The notes beneath the pieces were generated by a model. That model was not told the DNA's origin. It ran no database searches and saw nothing but the letters and a program-made list of their open reading frames with translations. From Paenibacillus sp. SYP-B3998 (lineage in GTDB: Bacteria > Bacillota > Bacilli > Paenibacillales > NBRC-103111), in the NCBI RefSeq assembly GCF_010820665.1, contig NZ_JAAIKC010000001.1, positions 434,001 to 498,000 of the forward strand: DNA of 64,000 nt, in the 5' to 3' direction. Positions 16,783-26,221 of this stretch are shown here, piece after piece; the first letter of the stretch is position 1, and each line of letters opens with the position of its first letter. The position numbers were made by a program, and so were the translations under genes.

Positions 16783-17631
16783 CTATTCCGCCGAAGACCC
16801 GTATATTCTTAGTTCGGTTGCTTTAACTTTCTCTACTGTAAGCTCATTGATTTTTTTCTCTGATAAATTAAATTCTTTTTTAAAATTTGTTAATGTACGA
16901 TTATCTAAATTTGTTGATTCAAACCATCTGTTGAATTTATCCTTACCGACAAAGTTTATAACATTATTATCGAAAAAGTACTCTTTACTATTATGATATT
17001 TATTATCATGTTTTTCATCTGAGTCTACTGGATTAGAAAGTTTTGCAAATGAAATACTAGGATAGAATTGCATAGGATTTATAGTCTGAGAATCAGTAGG
17101 ATACGTTGCATTCACATTATTAACATCAAAATGTAAATGATATCCTACGTTTCCAGTATTGCCAGAAGTAGCAATAGTAACATATTGACCAATGTTATCT
17201 CCTGTAGAATAGGTTTGACTATTTGCCTTTAAATGTAGGTATCGTGTGACCAAATATTTATCAGTTGCAGGGTCTTTTGTGTTATGTCGCATTGTCATTG
17301 CTACAATACCATCAGAATATGTACCAGATTGAATTATCACCCCTGTTGCAGCGGAACGAACAGGTACTAATTTAACTCCTATATCTACACCTTTATGATA
17401 ACGTGAGCCTACGTTTCCAAATCCTTCTGTAATTGTTGTGCTGTCTGTAGGCCAAGACCAGTTTAAGTCAGCATAAAAATTACTTAGTAAAGATTGAGAA
17501 GAAACTACCTGTGATGTGGAACTTCCATTATTACTAGTGTCACTCCATGCAGCAGATGCAGCAGTAGCACCTCCTAAACACAAAGTAAGCGACAGTGATG
17601 CCAACAACATTTTTCTTTTAGTAAATTTCAT
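16783..17631 (-). CDS. secreted M23/LytM-family peptidase
   Basis: The 282-residue protein has a signal peptide cleaved near ASAA (about 28). A LytM/M23 fold follows: SRYHKGVDIGV supplies the first His and Asp zinc ligands (about 82-87), and YHLHFDVNN supplies the HxH pair. TEGFGNVGSRYHKG is the common entry motif. M23 enzymes cut peptidoglycan cross-bridges. A C-terminal tail of about 90 residues, rich in Asn, Lys and Asp, has no recognised domain. All catalytic residues appear present. It is preceded by AGGAGG (17648) and ended by its own terminator. Confidence 0.85.
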   Translation of the reverse strand: MKFTKRKMLLASLSLTLCLGGATAASAAWSDTSNNGSSTSQVVSSQSLLSNFYADLNWSWPTDSTTITEGFGNVGSRYHKGVDIGVKLVPVRSAATGVIIQSGTYSDGIVAMTMRHNTKDPATDKYLVTRYLHLKANSQTYSTGDNIGQYVTIATSGNTGNVGYHLHFDVNNVNATYPTDSQTINPMQFYPSISFAKLSNPVDSDEKHDNKYHNSKEYFFDNNVINFVGKDKFNRWFESTNLDNRTLTNFKKEFNLSEKKINELTVEKVKATELRIYGSSAE

Positions 17632-17923
17632 GATTAAATATCAACCTCCTAATTGGGATGTAAACAATATACTACAAAAAAATAACTAATGGTTATATTT
17701 GTATAAAAATGATTATATTGGACTAGTCTATCGTATTTTTTGAAATATTATGTAAAAAAATTTATCTTAAGCCCCCCGATAAATGCGAGTAATTTGTTAT
17801 TTGAAGTCGTTTTAATAACGAAATTTTAATTTAGAATTTTTAGCCAAAATCTAAAATAGGGTGTACACCTTTTGTTAGCCAGGGCTTATGCAACGCTAGT
17901 GATGAATCTTATAAAATCTTTAG

Positions 17924-17957
17924 AAATCCCCTCTAAGATGTTCTCAGGAGGGGATTT
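17924..17957 (+). promoter_or_regulatory. 5' leader hairpin sequestering the ribosome site
   Basis: AAATCCCCTC (17924-17933) pairs perfectly with GAGGGGATTT (17948-17957), which includes the Shine-Dalgarno; ATG follows at 17961. The stem is conserved in the decayed copy at 15265-15296 while the loop has changed in length, which suggests the structure matters. It could hold translation of the ABC exporter low until the stem opens. Confidence 0.5.
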
Positions 17958-17960
17958 TAC

Positions 17961-18698
17961 ATGTTAGATGAGAACATATTGGAAGTTATTCATGTGTCCA
18001 AGGCAGTTGGCAGAAGAGTACTCGTTAGTGAGGTATCCTTTGAGGTCAAGCGTGGCGAAGTGTGCGGATTCGTTGGCCCTAATGGTGCAGGCAAAACAAC
18101 GTTAATTCGGATGATAACGGGCCTAATTAAACCGAATGCAGGGCAAATCATGATTGCTGGGGTTAATGTCCAGCAGGAACGTATAAAAGCTTTGTCACAA
18201 GCAGGAGCTATTGTTGAGTCTCCAATCTTCTTTCCCTATATGACTGGAAGAGATAACTTATTGAACCTTGCAAGGCTCCACCCTAACTTATCTGCTGCGC
18301 AGAGGAAAGACCGGGTTGAAGAAGTTCTTGCAATTGTTGGTCTAAGCCAGCGTGGAGCAGACAAAGTGAAAACATACTCCCTTGGGATGAAACAACGCCT
18401 TGGCATCGCACAGGCTCTGCTTGGTTATCCTGAGTTAATTATTCTGGATGAACCAGCCAATGGTCTGGACCCCATGGGGATTCGAGATCTGCGTAATCTA
18501 ATTTTGAAGCTGCGCGATGAGCATGGAATTACCTTTTTCATATCGAGCCACCTTCTAGATGAACTTCAGCGGATCTGCAATCGGTTTGTCATTCTGAAAG
18601 AAGGTCGCATGATTTGGCAAGGAACGAGCGAGCAATGGTTGGAAATCGCGGGTACGCAAGGACTTGAGGATCATTTTGTGGAGATGATGACTTCATGA
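17961..18698 (+). CDS. BcrA-like ABC transporter ATPase
   Basis: The 245-residue protein has Walker A GPNGAGKT (about 39-46), signature YSLGMKQRLGIAQ and Walker B LIILDEPANGLDP. Sequence and length match ATPases of ABC-2-type exporters that give self-resistance to bacitracin or lantibiotics (BcrA/LanF group). It overlaps the following permease by four bases (ATGA). With two permeases and a two-component system directly downstream it forms a likely antibiotic-responsive export unit. A decayed copy of its 5' end lies 2.6 kb upstream. Confidence 0.9.
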   Translation: MLDENILEVIHVSKAVGRRVLVSEVSFEVKRGEVCGFVGPNGAGKTTLIRMITGLIKPNAGQIMIAGVNVQQERIKALSQAGAIVESPIFFPYMTGRDNLLNLARLHPNLSAAQRKDRVEEVLAIVGLSQRGADKVKTYSLGMKQRLGIAQALLGYPELIILDEPANGLDPMGIRDLRNLILKLRDEHGITFFISSHLLDELQRICNRFVILKEGRMIWQGTSEQWLEIAGTQGLEDHFVEMMTS

Positions 18699-19537
18699 AA
18701 TCGTTATTCCAAAGTGAGTTTGAACGTTTATGGAAGCAAAAGCTAACCTGGTTGTTTTTTGCTGCGATTCCATGTATTTTGTTTGCCACAGCAAAGTACT
18801 ATTTATCAAATAATCTACGCGTACCTCTGCAAAGTCCGGAGTATGTGACTGCAAATAATTTTCCAGTTATGGCACTGGTCGAGCAGCTTATCGTTGTATT
18901 TAACGTCATGTCACTAGTACTGCTGACACTGTCTTTTACGGAAGAATATCGGACAGGACAACTGAGAATGGTCATGCTGCGTGCGTTTACTTTGGGCCAG
19001 TTATTTCGTGCCAAAGCGCTGGCTTATCTCGTGACGATGCTCATGTTCTTCCTAACTTATCTGGCAGTATCAGGTGTAGTGGGGCAGTTATTTTTTGATT
19101 CCAGCGTTACGACGAATTTGTTTTATCAGGATACGAAAGCTTCTACATTAGATGTAATTATGTATACAGTTAACTATTACGCGATTTCTCTTGTTACAGT
19201 GGTCACCATTGGAAGTGTGTTCATTGCCGTTGCCGTGTTGAGCCAATCGACGACGGCCGCCATTGGCATGGGTATGGGCTTTCTGCTGCTTTCATTGGGT
19301 TATCCAATTGTGTTCACGATGATGAATTACGCATGGAAGCTGGGGCTGCCCTCATCGTGGCAGTTTCTCTCTCTGACTCAAGTTCAATATGAAGGAATTG
19401 CATTCCTGCTTGCGGATACAGTTGCCTTTTCTAATCGCCAATTTTGTTTGACAACATGGCTGATATTAGTCGGCTATATCACCGTTTGTGGATCAACAGC
19501 CTATTTTGCGTTTACGAAAAAAGATCGATGGATTTAG
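18695..19537 (+). CDS. ABC-2-type permease, subunit 1
   Basis: The 280-residue protein has about six transmembrane helices and the start MKSLFQSEFERLWKQKLTWL, a short amphipathic N-terminus typical of LanG/LanE-like and BcrB-like permeases. FTEEYRTGQLRMVMLR is the conserved cytoplasmic coupling motif. It is translationally coupled to the ATPase and followed after 11 bases by a second permease with a related N-terminus (MKRLFQSEWERMWKRK), so the exporter is probably a heterodimer in the membrane. Confidence 0.85.
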   Translation: MKSLFQSEFERLWKQKLTWLFFAAIPCILFATAKYYLSNNLRVPLQSPEYVTANNFPVMALVEQLIVVFNVMSLVLLTLSFTEEYRTGQLRMVMLRAFTLGQLFRAKALAYLVTMLMFFLTYLAVSGVVGQLFFDSSVTTNLFYQDTKASTLDVIMYTVNYYAISLVTVVTIGSVFIAVAVLSQSTTAAIGMGMGFLLLSLGYPIVFTMMNYAWKLGLPSSWQFLSLTQVQYEGIAFLLADTVAFSNRQFCLTTWLILVGYITVCGSTAYFAFTKKDRWI

Positions 19538-19548
19538 GAGGGACGAAC

Positions 19549-20319
19549 ATGAAGCGACTATTTCAAAGTGAATGGGAACGAATGTGGAAACGGAAAAAAA
19601 CAAAGGTGAGTTTACTTCTTTTGATGTTGATTGTTTGCTTTGATTGTTTATTCTTGAACATGCAGCGGGTTGGCGCATTTAATGCCAGCGACTCTGTGCC
19701 CTTAGTGGCTCAGAACTTCTCTGTATTTTTGCTTAAAGAAGTGTCGTTCTTTCTTACGCTAATTATAGGTCCACTTTTAATTGTCGATAGTCTGAATGGA
19801 GAGAACACATCAGGACAGCTGCGGCTTGTGTTAATACGCCCGATCTCCATTGCTAAATTGTTTCTGGCTAAATGGCTTAATCTTGCTTGCATGCTGTTCC
19901 TATTTGTTAGTCTAACGTTTGTCATTGGGGAAGCGTTTGGACATTTGCTATTACCAAGCGTAGATAGCCTATTTTATTTAAATCCTACTAACAGGTACGA
20001 TAGCTTGGGCGCATTTATGTATGGGTTAAAAAGCTATGGATTATTTTTCCTTATTTTACTAGCGGAGTTAAGTATAGTTTGCTTGATCTGCACCCTATTG
20101 CCGAATGCAATTATTTCCTATTTCATATGGATTGGGGTGATGATTGGGACTCTCTATGTATCCGATTCACTTCAGTTCTTTCTGTTAAGTGCTTCAACGA
20201 TATTTAAACTCATGGCCGATAGGTACGCGTATCCTTTTTATCTGCCTTTAGGGGGATGTATCGGATTCGGATTCCTTGTTACAATGGCGATATGGAACCG
20301 GAAAAATTGGTCCAAATGA
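19549..20319 (+). CDS. ABC-2-type permease, subunit 2
   Basis: The 256-residue protein has about six transmembrane helices and the coupling motif NGENTSGQLRLVLIRP, parallel to subunit 1. ATG 19549 is chosen because TAGGAGGG lies seven bases upstream; an in-frame start at 19444 would overlap the upstream gene heavily. The two permeases differ in sequence but share the N-terminal FQSEWERMWKRK element, so they arose by duplication. The response regulator gene starts 37 bases later. Confidence 0.85.
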   Translation: MKRLFQSEWERMWKRKKTKVSLLLLMLIVCFDCLFLNMQRVGAFNASDSVPLVAQNFSVFLLKEVSFFLTLIIGPLLIVDSLNGENTSGQLRLVLIRPISIAKLFLAKWLNLACMLFLFVSLTFVIGEAFGHLLLPSVDSLFYLNPTNRYDSLGAFMYGLKSYGLFFLILLAELSIVCLICTLLPNAIISYFIWIGVMIGTLYVSDSLQFFLLSASTIFKLMADRYAYPFYLPLGGCIGFGFLVTMAIWNRKNWSK

Positions 20320-20356
20320 CACCGAGTCACGAACTGCCGAGGGAAATGAGGAAATA

Positions 20357-21052
20357 ATGAGCCAAAAAATAGTCATTGTCGATGATGAAGCCGAAATTGT
20401 ATCGCTGATCCAACAATCGCTTGCGCTAGAGGGGTATGAGGTATACACGGCAAGTAATGGGCAAGAGGCACTTAAACATCTTGAACGTCAACCGGATCTC
20501 ATTATTCTGGATGTTATGATGCCCATGCTAAATGGATTTGAACTTTGCCAAATGATTCGAGATGAAGTAAGCTGTCCCATTCTATTCGTCAGCGCAAGGC
20601 AAACGGAAACGGATCGGATTCAAGGATTGTCCATCGGAGGGGACGATTATATCACGAAGCCGTTCAGTCTCCGGGAACTCAAAGCGCGAATTGCTGCGCA
20701 TCTAAGAAGGAATCAGCGCGCAGCAGCTGTGATAGATCAGCGAGTGACCCTGCGTTATGGTTATTTACAATTGGATCTCAAGGGACGTAAGGTTAAAATT
20801 AGACAGACGATAGTTCCTTTTACAACGAAGGAATTCGATATTATGGAGTTGCTCGCTTTGCATCCGGGTCAGGTGTTCTCCAAAGAACAAATGTACGATA
20901 AAATTTGGGGGCTAGAGGCGATGGGGGATGCTGCAACGATTACAGAACATGTGAAAAAGATTCGCGGCAAGCTGAGCGTGGCAGATCCTGACACCAATTA
21001 CATAACTACGGTTTGGGGTGTAGGTTACAAATGGGAGGCACTTCCTTCATAG
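20357..21052 (+). CDS. OmpR-family response regulator
   Basis: The 231-residue protein has a receiver domain with acidic pair VDDEAE (about 8-13), phosphoacceptor Asp in LIILDVMMPM (about 53) and Lys in YITKPFSLREL. A C-terminal winged helix follows (TTKEFDIMELLALHPGQVFS … YITTVWGVGYKWE). ATG 20357 follows GAGGAAA; longer frames reach into the permease gene without a better ribosome site. It overlaps the downstream kinase. It probably controls the linked ABC exporter. Confidence 0.9.
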   Translation: MSQKIVIVDDEAEIVSLIQQSLALEGYEVYTASNGQEALKHLERQPDLIILDVMMPMLNGFELCQMIRDEVSCPILFVSARQTETDRIQGLSIGGDDYITKPFSLRELKARIAAHLRRNQRAAAVIDQRVTLRYGYLQLDLKGRKVKIRQTIVPFTTKEFDIMELLALHPGQVFSKEQMYDKIWGLEAMGDAATITEHVKKIRGKLSVADPDTNYITTVWGVGYKWEALPS

Positions 21053-22491
21053 AACGGTATTCGATCAAAAAACAGCTGAGTATTACATTTATTATGATGA
21101 TGGCTCTGAGTATTGGGATGACGGTTCTTACACTCGGCGCAGGCGGGTATTGGCTATACGCCGCTGATTTCTTACGACCAGCTAATCACTATGAACAAGA
21201 GATTCCAATCATTGAAGCTTATGTAAAGCAGCATGGGGAGGAGTTACTGAATGTAAGTGCCCGCGATGCACTTGAGCAAGTGATCTCACTGGGTGGCATT
21301 CAATATCAGATCATGGATGTACGAGGAGCCTTCAAATACGGTTCAATAGAAATGCCTTTGATTAGCAACAATGAAGCCTTGATTGAGAAAATAAATACAA
21401 CAACAATCAGTGACGCTTCCCTTGGAATAGGAGGCGTAATAACAAAGGTTATCCCGATTACGGCAGCGGAGGGGCAATGGCGTGGAGCGATGCTTCTACA
21501 ATATAAAATGGAAGTGTCCTCCAGTAGTAAAGCCTCTCGTCTTTTACTGGTACTCGTTATTTGCTTATTATTTGCTTCGCCCTTTATGTATATCGCCTTA
21601 TTCACCTGGCTATTCGCAACAAAGCTTGGGAAGCGAATGAATAAGCCGATTTCGGAATTAATTCATGCTGCAAAGAGAATCCAGAAGCAGGATCTGGATT
21701 TTTCGATTTCTTACGCAGCCAACAACGAAATTGGCATCCTATCCCAATCTTTCGAAAGTATGCGACAAGAATTAAAAAATGCACTGCTACGGGAATGGAA
21801 AATGGAACAAGAACGACGGGATATGATGGATGCTATTGCTCACGATTTTCGTACCCCAATGATGATTATTCAAGGGAATGTGGAGTTGTTGACGGAAGTA
21901 ACGGAGCTTACACAGGAACGATTACATAATCATTTGCGCGTGATTGAACATAATGTGAGACGAGTAAATCGGCTCTTTCAAGATATTCAGGTTGTTTCTG
22001 GGAAAGACTTAGAATACTTCCCTTTTGGATTAGAGAAAGTGGATTTGCCGACGTTTATCGACATGAAGGAACATGAAATTCGCTATTTATGCGCAAGCAA
22101 ACAGGTGGGATTTAAGTTCAGTATAGAAGAAAGGCGCCGCCTGCAGGATAGTCCCATTTATATGGATATGCAGAGGATAGGACAAGTGTTGGATAATATA
22201 ATTTCCAATAGCCTCCGTTTCGTGCCAGCCCATGGTGAAATTGACGGACGTGTCATTCTTTATGACGGTCTCATCCAATTTGAAATTTGCGATACAGGTC
22301 CAGGGTTTGATCTGAAAGACATTCCCTTTCTATTTCAAAAATTTTACCGTGGAGAGAAAGGACAATCAGGGCTTGGGCTCTATACGGCGAGCATTATCGT
22401 TGAGAAGCATGGAGGAAAGATAGAGGCATATAATCGTGCAGAGGGCGGAGCCTGTCTGGTGTTTACCATGCAAACTACTTTGCAGTCTTAA
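21031..22491 (+). CDS. sensor histidine kinase
   Basis: The 486-residue protein has two transmembrane helices (about 17-42 and 172-197) flanking an extracellular domain of about 130 residues. A HAMP domain follows (MNKPISELIHAAKRIQ), then the H-box DAIAHDFRTPMMI with its phosphorylated His, then an ATPase domain (NIISNSLRFV, DTGPGF, GLGLYTASI). ATG 21031 overlaps the regulator by 22 bases; a TTG at 21013 is also possible. The sizeable external domain distinguishes it from the domain-less Bce-type kinase at 38871. The signal is unknown. Confidence 0.9.
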   Translation: MGGTSFIERYSIKKQLSITFIMMMALSIGMTVLTLGAGGYWLYAADFLRPANHYEQEIPIIEAYVKQHGEELLNVSARDALEQVISLGGIQYQIMDVRGAFKYGSIEMPLISNNEALIEKINTTTISDASLGIGGVITKVIPITAAEGQWRGAMLLQYKMEVSSSSKASRLLLVLVICLLFASPFMYIALFTWLFATKLGKRMNKPISELIHAAKRIQKQDLDFSISYAANNEIGILSQSFESMRQELKNALLREWKMEQERRDMMDAIAHDFRTPMMIIQGNVELLTEVTELTQERLHNHLRVIEHNVRRVNRLFQDIQVVSGKDLEYFPFGLEKVDLPTFIDMKEHEIRYLCASKQVGFKFSIEERRRLQDSPIYMDMQRIGQVLDNIISNSLRFVPAHGEIDGRVILYDGLIQFEICDTGPGFDLKDIPFLFQKFYRGEKGQSGLGLYTASIIVEKHGGKIEAYNRAEGGACLVFTMQTTLQS

Positions 22492-22627
22492 GTTTATGAC
22501 GTTCAACATAATCATTCACGCTTAGCGTGAGCATGGATGATCGAATGTGTTACATGATGGAAAAGCGACTGCGTTGTTGAAGACAGGCAGAAGATGGGTG
22601 TCATCCAAAGAAGGACTTTAGAAAGGA

Positions 22628-24037
22628 TTGTTGGGTAAATTGGGGCGTTCTCAGGGAATGTACTATTGGGGCATGGTCTTAACGATGATTTTATGTGTGC
22701 TGGGCGAATTAATTTGGCTGCCCGATCCTTTGCGTTTTGGTATCGGCTATTTTTGGATGGATGCTCTTAATCTGCTCGTTTATTTACTCGCCCTTATTCC
22801 ACTTCTGTGGATGATAGCTTCAATACGGACATTGCTTAGGGTGAGACCCGCTGCAATCGATTTTCGTTGGACTCGCATCCGCAATTGGGCTGTATGCATC
22901 GCGGGTATAGCTGCAATACTCTGCATTCTCATTGCCCCGAAGCAGCTAACATTATCGTTAGGCGCATTTGGATTAACTTGGTTACTCGTGTTTGTGGAGG
23001 TTTACTTCAGTGAGCGCTTGCGGCGAAAGCTTCCCTTTCGAAGTTTAACTGCGTTTGTGTTGACGATTTGTTTCTTATGCTTCCTGTTTTGGCCGACTCG
23101 TTATATGGTCACTTATCCTGGTCTATCCATGAATATGAATCGTTATGCGCAGGTGAGCGGTGGAAATGTGCATGGGGAAATTTCGGGTGTGCTTGTTTTT
23201 GAACGACCTGCATTCCCCGTAGACTGGGTGTATGCAAAACTATTTCCACATTATACGTTCGAACGAGAGAATTTGGGCATGTCGTTAGGAGCTTACAATC
23301 AACTTGTACAAACGATGAAGGAAGATGCGAACGCGTCAGGTAGCGCGATTGCTTTTCAAAAGGTCGGTAAAGGAAAAGGGATTATCTCAGAGGGGGTTCT
23401 TGTCACAGCTATCGCGAAAGGCAGTCCTGTGGAAGGCATTATGCAGCTTGGCGATGTGATCGTCGAAGTGGAGGGTCATCCCCTTATAACCTTGCAAGAG
23501 CTTACTGCGCGCATGGCGGTGATTAATCCGGGTGATCGGGTAGAGGTCTCGGTGCTGCGCGGCAATCAACGAGTCATGCTCGCTACCGCGACTCGCGCTA
23601 ATCCAGATGATCCTAAACGGGCTGTTTTTGGCATTCAAGCAAGCAATAAATTGCAGTATGATATTCCTGAAATTGTGCGCTACCATAATTATTTGCTTCA
23701 CGAAGGAGGGCCATCGCATGGGGCGATTCTTGCCCTTACATTGATTGACCAGCTTACACCTTGCGGCGTAACGTACGGAAATCATGTAGCCGGCACCGGA
23801 ACCATTGGAGCTGATGGTTTAGTAGGCACAATCGGAGGCGCAGAGCAGAAGGCTTATACGGTCAGCCGGACGGATGCTGATGTTTTCTTTGTTCCTGTTG
23901 ATAATGAGGCGGACGCTAGAAAAGGAGCGCCGGGCTTGCAAGTCGTGCCCGTCCATTCGCTGGACGACATGATCAACTGGCTGCGAGCACATCCAAAGCA
24001 AGGGAATTCGCCATCCTGCACAAAAGAGAGCCATTGA
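22628..24037 (+). CDS. polytopic membrane PDZ-Lon (S16) protease
   Basis: The 469-residue protein has five to six hydrophobic helices in the first 160 residues. A PDZ domain follows (about 250-320, KGSPVEGIMQLGDVIVEVEG), then a Lon-type serine protease domain. The catalytic pair is visible: Ser363 in GGPSHGAIL and Lys408 in GGAEQKAYT, 45 residues apart as in the family. It resembles YlbL-type PDZ/Lon proteins, which usually have one N-terminal helix and about 340 residues, so the membrane part is enlarged. The start is TTG behind GAAAGGA. It follows the two-component system after 136 bases. Confidence 0.8.
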   Translation: MLGKLGRSQGMYYWGMVLTMILCVLGELIWLPDPLRFGIGYFWMDALNLLVYLLALIPLLWMIASIRTLLRVRPAAIDFRWTRIRNWAVCIAGIAAILCILIAPKQLTLSLGAFGLTWLLVFVEVYFSERLRRKLPFRSLTAFVLTICFLCFLFWPTRYMVTYPGLSMNMNRYAQVSGGNVHGEISGVLVFERPAFPVDWVYAKLFPHYTFERENLGMSLGAYNQLVQTMKEDANASGSAIAFQKVGKGKGIISEGVLVTAIAKGSPVEGIMQLGDVIVEVEGHPLITLQELTARMAVINPGDRVEVSVLRGNQRVMLATATRANPDDPKRAVFGIQASNKLQYDIPEIVRYHNYLLHEGGPSHGAILALTLIDQLTPCGVTYGNHVAGTGTIGADGLVGTIGGAEQKAYTVSRTDADVFFVPVDNEADARKGAPGLQVVPVHSLDDMINWLRAHPKQGNSPSCTKESH

Positions 24038-24050
24038 GGGCTCTCTTTTG
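24020..24050 (+). terminator. intrinsic terminator overlapping the stop codon
   Basis: CAAAAGAGAGCC pairs with GGGCTCTCTTTTG. The stop codon of the PDZ-Lon gene lies in the loop region. Confidence 0.75.
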
Positions 24051-24076
24051 TGTTGGGCTGTTCTTTGATTGTTTAT

Positions 24077-24856
24077 TTATCCAGTTGCCTTAATGGCAGA
24101 CTCGCGCAGCTTCGTCACTTCCGAGGCAAAATACGTTTGCAGCTCCACAAGCTTCCGCGGATCGGTAAGCGCGACCTTGTCTTTCAAATAATGTTCAACA
24201 AGGAAGTCCCAGTCGTGAACATATTTTTTAACTGACATGTCGCGGACGGCATTTTTCACGAGTCTTCGTTCCTTGGCATTCGAGTAGACATCTTTGTACT
24301 GCTGTATGCGTTCGAAATCTAACTCGTTGAAAATGGCCCGAAATATCTCGGCTGTCATCCGTGCGTCGTCCAATGCGCGATGGGCCGAGCCTTCGTTCGT
24401 AATCGAGAGTTCGAGTAAAGCAGCCTCGACGCTTACGTCGTTCGTGACATTTGTATGGCGCAGGTAGCCTTTTAACAAATCAAAATAGTTAGCAGCCATC
24501 CAATAGGTATCATCGAGTTTATGCATCCGTGTATCAAACACGATGCGTTTCAAATCCTCGCCGCCCCAGGTAACGAGCAGGACAGATTGGCTTCGATTGA
24601 GCCAGTCTGAGAAGTCAGTGATCACTTTACGAAAGCCATCTGCTTGATCAATGCCTTCCTGCGGAATCCCTGTCTTCTTCTTAATAAAGCTGTTTAAATT
24701 GGAGAAATAAACAGGTTTGATCAAGGATGAGAACTCATCTATGTGCTGTAATGACGAATTGAGCCTGACGGCTCCGATTTCGATGACCTCCATCGGTAAA
24801 TCGCTGGCAAATTTTCGTCCGTTGAATTCGATATCCAAAATAATATAGTCCATCAT
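24077..24856 (-). CDS. DEDDh 3'-5' exonuclease (KapD-like)
   Basis: The 259-residue protein has the RNase T/DnaQ exonuclease motifs: ExoI DIEFNG (about 8-13, Asp and Glu), ExoII region near WGGEDLKRIVFD, and ExoIII SAHRALDDARMT with the catalytic His and Asp. It is most like KapD/Eri-type exonucleases, which trim structured RNA or act on DNA. The C-terminal extra 60 residues (RRLVKNAVRDMSVKKYVHD on) are helical and basic. A second ATG three bases in is an equal start choice. Monocistronic. Confidence 0.8.
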   Translation of the reverse strand: MMDYIILDIEFNGRKFASDLPMEVIEIGAVRLNSSLQHIDEFSSLIKPVYFSNLNSFIKKKTGIPQEGIDQADGFRKVITDFSDWLNRSQSVLLVTWGGEDLKRIVFDTRMHKLDDTYWMAANYFDLLKGYLRHTNVTNDVSVEAALLELSITNEGSAHRALDDARMTAEIFRAIFNELDFERIQQYKDVYSNAKERRLVKNAVRDMSVKKYVHDWDFLVEHYLKDKVALTDPRKLVELQTYFASEVTKLRESAIKATG

Positions 24857-24944
24857 ACTGGCCCCCTGATTTCTAGCTCGTGCTTTTCATTCTATCAGAA
24901 AAAGGTTACTTAATGGGCTGCCATATTTTGCTTAGCCAAAATTT

Positions 24945-24990
24945 AAAAAAGCTAAGTCAAGTAGCCGTGAAGCGGCCTGACTTAGCTTTT
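24945..24990 (-). terminator. intrinsic terminator of ndh-DUF1641 operon
   Basis: AAAAGCTAAGTCA pairs with TGACTTAGCTTTT, with an inner GC stem. Confidence 0.85.
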
Positions 24991-25017
24991 GATTATGAAC
25001 AACGTCTTGCCATGTTC

Positions 25018-26199
25018 TTAGTATGCTAGAGCAAACAGACCTTCGATATGGGACAAGTAGCGAATGTTGCTCGCTTCTTTCATAAGTGTAGCCGGCAAGC
25101 CTTTCAGCTGAGTGCCGTTTGCACCAATGGTACCGATACCGTCTTTGCGGCCAAGGCTTCCCAGTGTTCCGGAGAATACCGGTGAGAACTTGTCCATGAC
25201 GCCGCCCTTGAATTGGACAGATAGGTTGTAGCCAACGGTCTCGCCCATTTGCCATGCAAGCTGAGCAGTCGGCGGGAACGGACGCTCGCCACCTTCTGGG
25301 AATACAACTGCACAGTCGCCTGCAAGGAAAACATCAGGATGTGAAGAGGATTGCAGGGTGGACGTAACCGTCGCACGACCGCGATCTTCAGCAATGCCAC
25401 AGCTGCCGACAACCGGGTTACCTTTAACGCCGCCAGTCCAGATGATCGTGTTGGACTGAATCGTCTGGCCAGTTTTGAGGGATACTGAATTTTTAGTAGC
25501 TTCCGTAATCGCAACGCCCATCAGGAAAGTCACGCCGCGCTTCTCAAGGCTCGTTACCGCGCGCTCGATAAGTACTTTAGGGAAAATAGGCAAAATCGCC
25601 GGTCCAGCTTCTACGCAGTATAGCGAGATATCGTTGAAATCGATGCCTTTGCTGCGACATACCTCAGGCAGCTTGTCAGCGAATTCGCCTACAAGCTCAA
25701 CGCCAGTTAAACCGCCGCCGCCGACGACGATTGTTGCATCGGCTTTATCTCCGGATTTCTTGTAAGCATCTAGACGTGCTTCAACATGCTCGCGAATACG
25801 ATTAGCATCAGCGGCAGATTTCAGAACGAAGCTATTTTCTTCAAGTCCTGGGATACCGAAGTAGTTAGTTTCACTTCCAAGGGATACAACAAGCGCATCG
25901 TAAGAGTAAGTTGCGCCGCTTTCCAGAATCACTTTTTTGTCATCTGGCTTAATTTCTTTGATGGTATCAACAACGACATTAACATCTTTACCGCCAAGCA
26001 GCTTGTTTAAAGGAAGAGTAACAGCTTTCTCTTTAATCGTGCCTCCTGCTAAACGGTGAAGCTCCGTAATAATTTGATGCGTTGGAAAACGGTTGATGAT
26101 TGTAATGCTCGCTTCCGCCGCAGTCAAGTATTTCCGTGCTGTCAGCGCAGTTAGAACACCGCCGTAACCGCCGCCCAAAATTAGAATTTGTTTCGACAT
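25018..26199 (-). CDS. type II NADH dehydrogenase (NDH-2)
   Basis: The 393-residue protein has an FAD-binding Rossmann motif at the very N-terminus (QILILGGGYGGVLTA), a second dinucleotide motif for NADH (TIVVGGGLTGVELVGE, about 155-170) and the C-terminal FAD motif VFLAGDCAVV. SLGSETNYFGIPGLEE and TAQLAWQMGE are NDH-2 hallmarks. It passes electrons from NADH to menaquinone without pumping protons. ATG 26199 is chosen for the AGAGG eight bases upstream. It is 22 bases downstream of a DUF1641 gene, so the two are co-transcribed. Confidence 0.92.
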   Translation of the reverse strand: MSKQILILGGGYGGVLTALTARKYLTAAEASITIINRFPTHQIITELHRLAGGTIKEKAVTLPLNKLLGGKDVNVVVDTIKEIKPDDKKVILESGATYSYDALVVSLGSETNYFGIPGLEENSFVLKSAADANRIREHVEARLDAYKKSGDKADATIVVGGGGLTGVELVGEFADKLPEVCRSKGIDFNDISLYCVEAGPAILPIFPKVLIERAVTSLEKRGVTFLMGVAITEATKNSVSLKTGQTIQSNTIIWTGGVKGNPVVGSCGIAEDRGRATVTSTLQSSSHPDVFLAGDCAVVFPEGGERPFPPTAQLAWQMGETVGYNLSVQFKGGVMDKFSPVFSGTLGSLGRKDGIGTIGANGTQLKGLPATLMKEASNIRYLSHIEGLFALAY

Positions 26200-26221
26200 G
26201 TTCATCATCCTCTTGTCCGTA

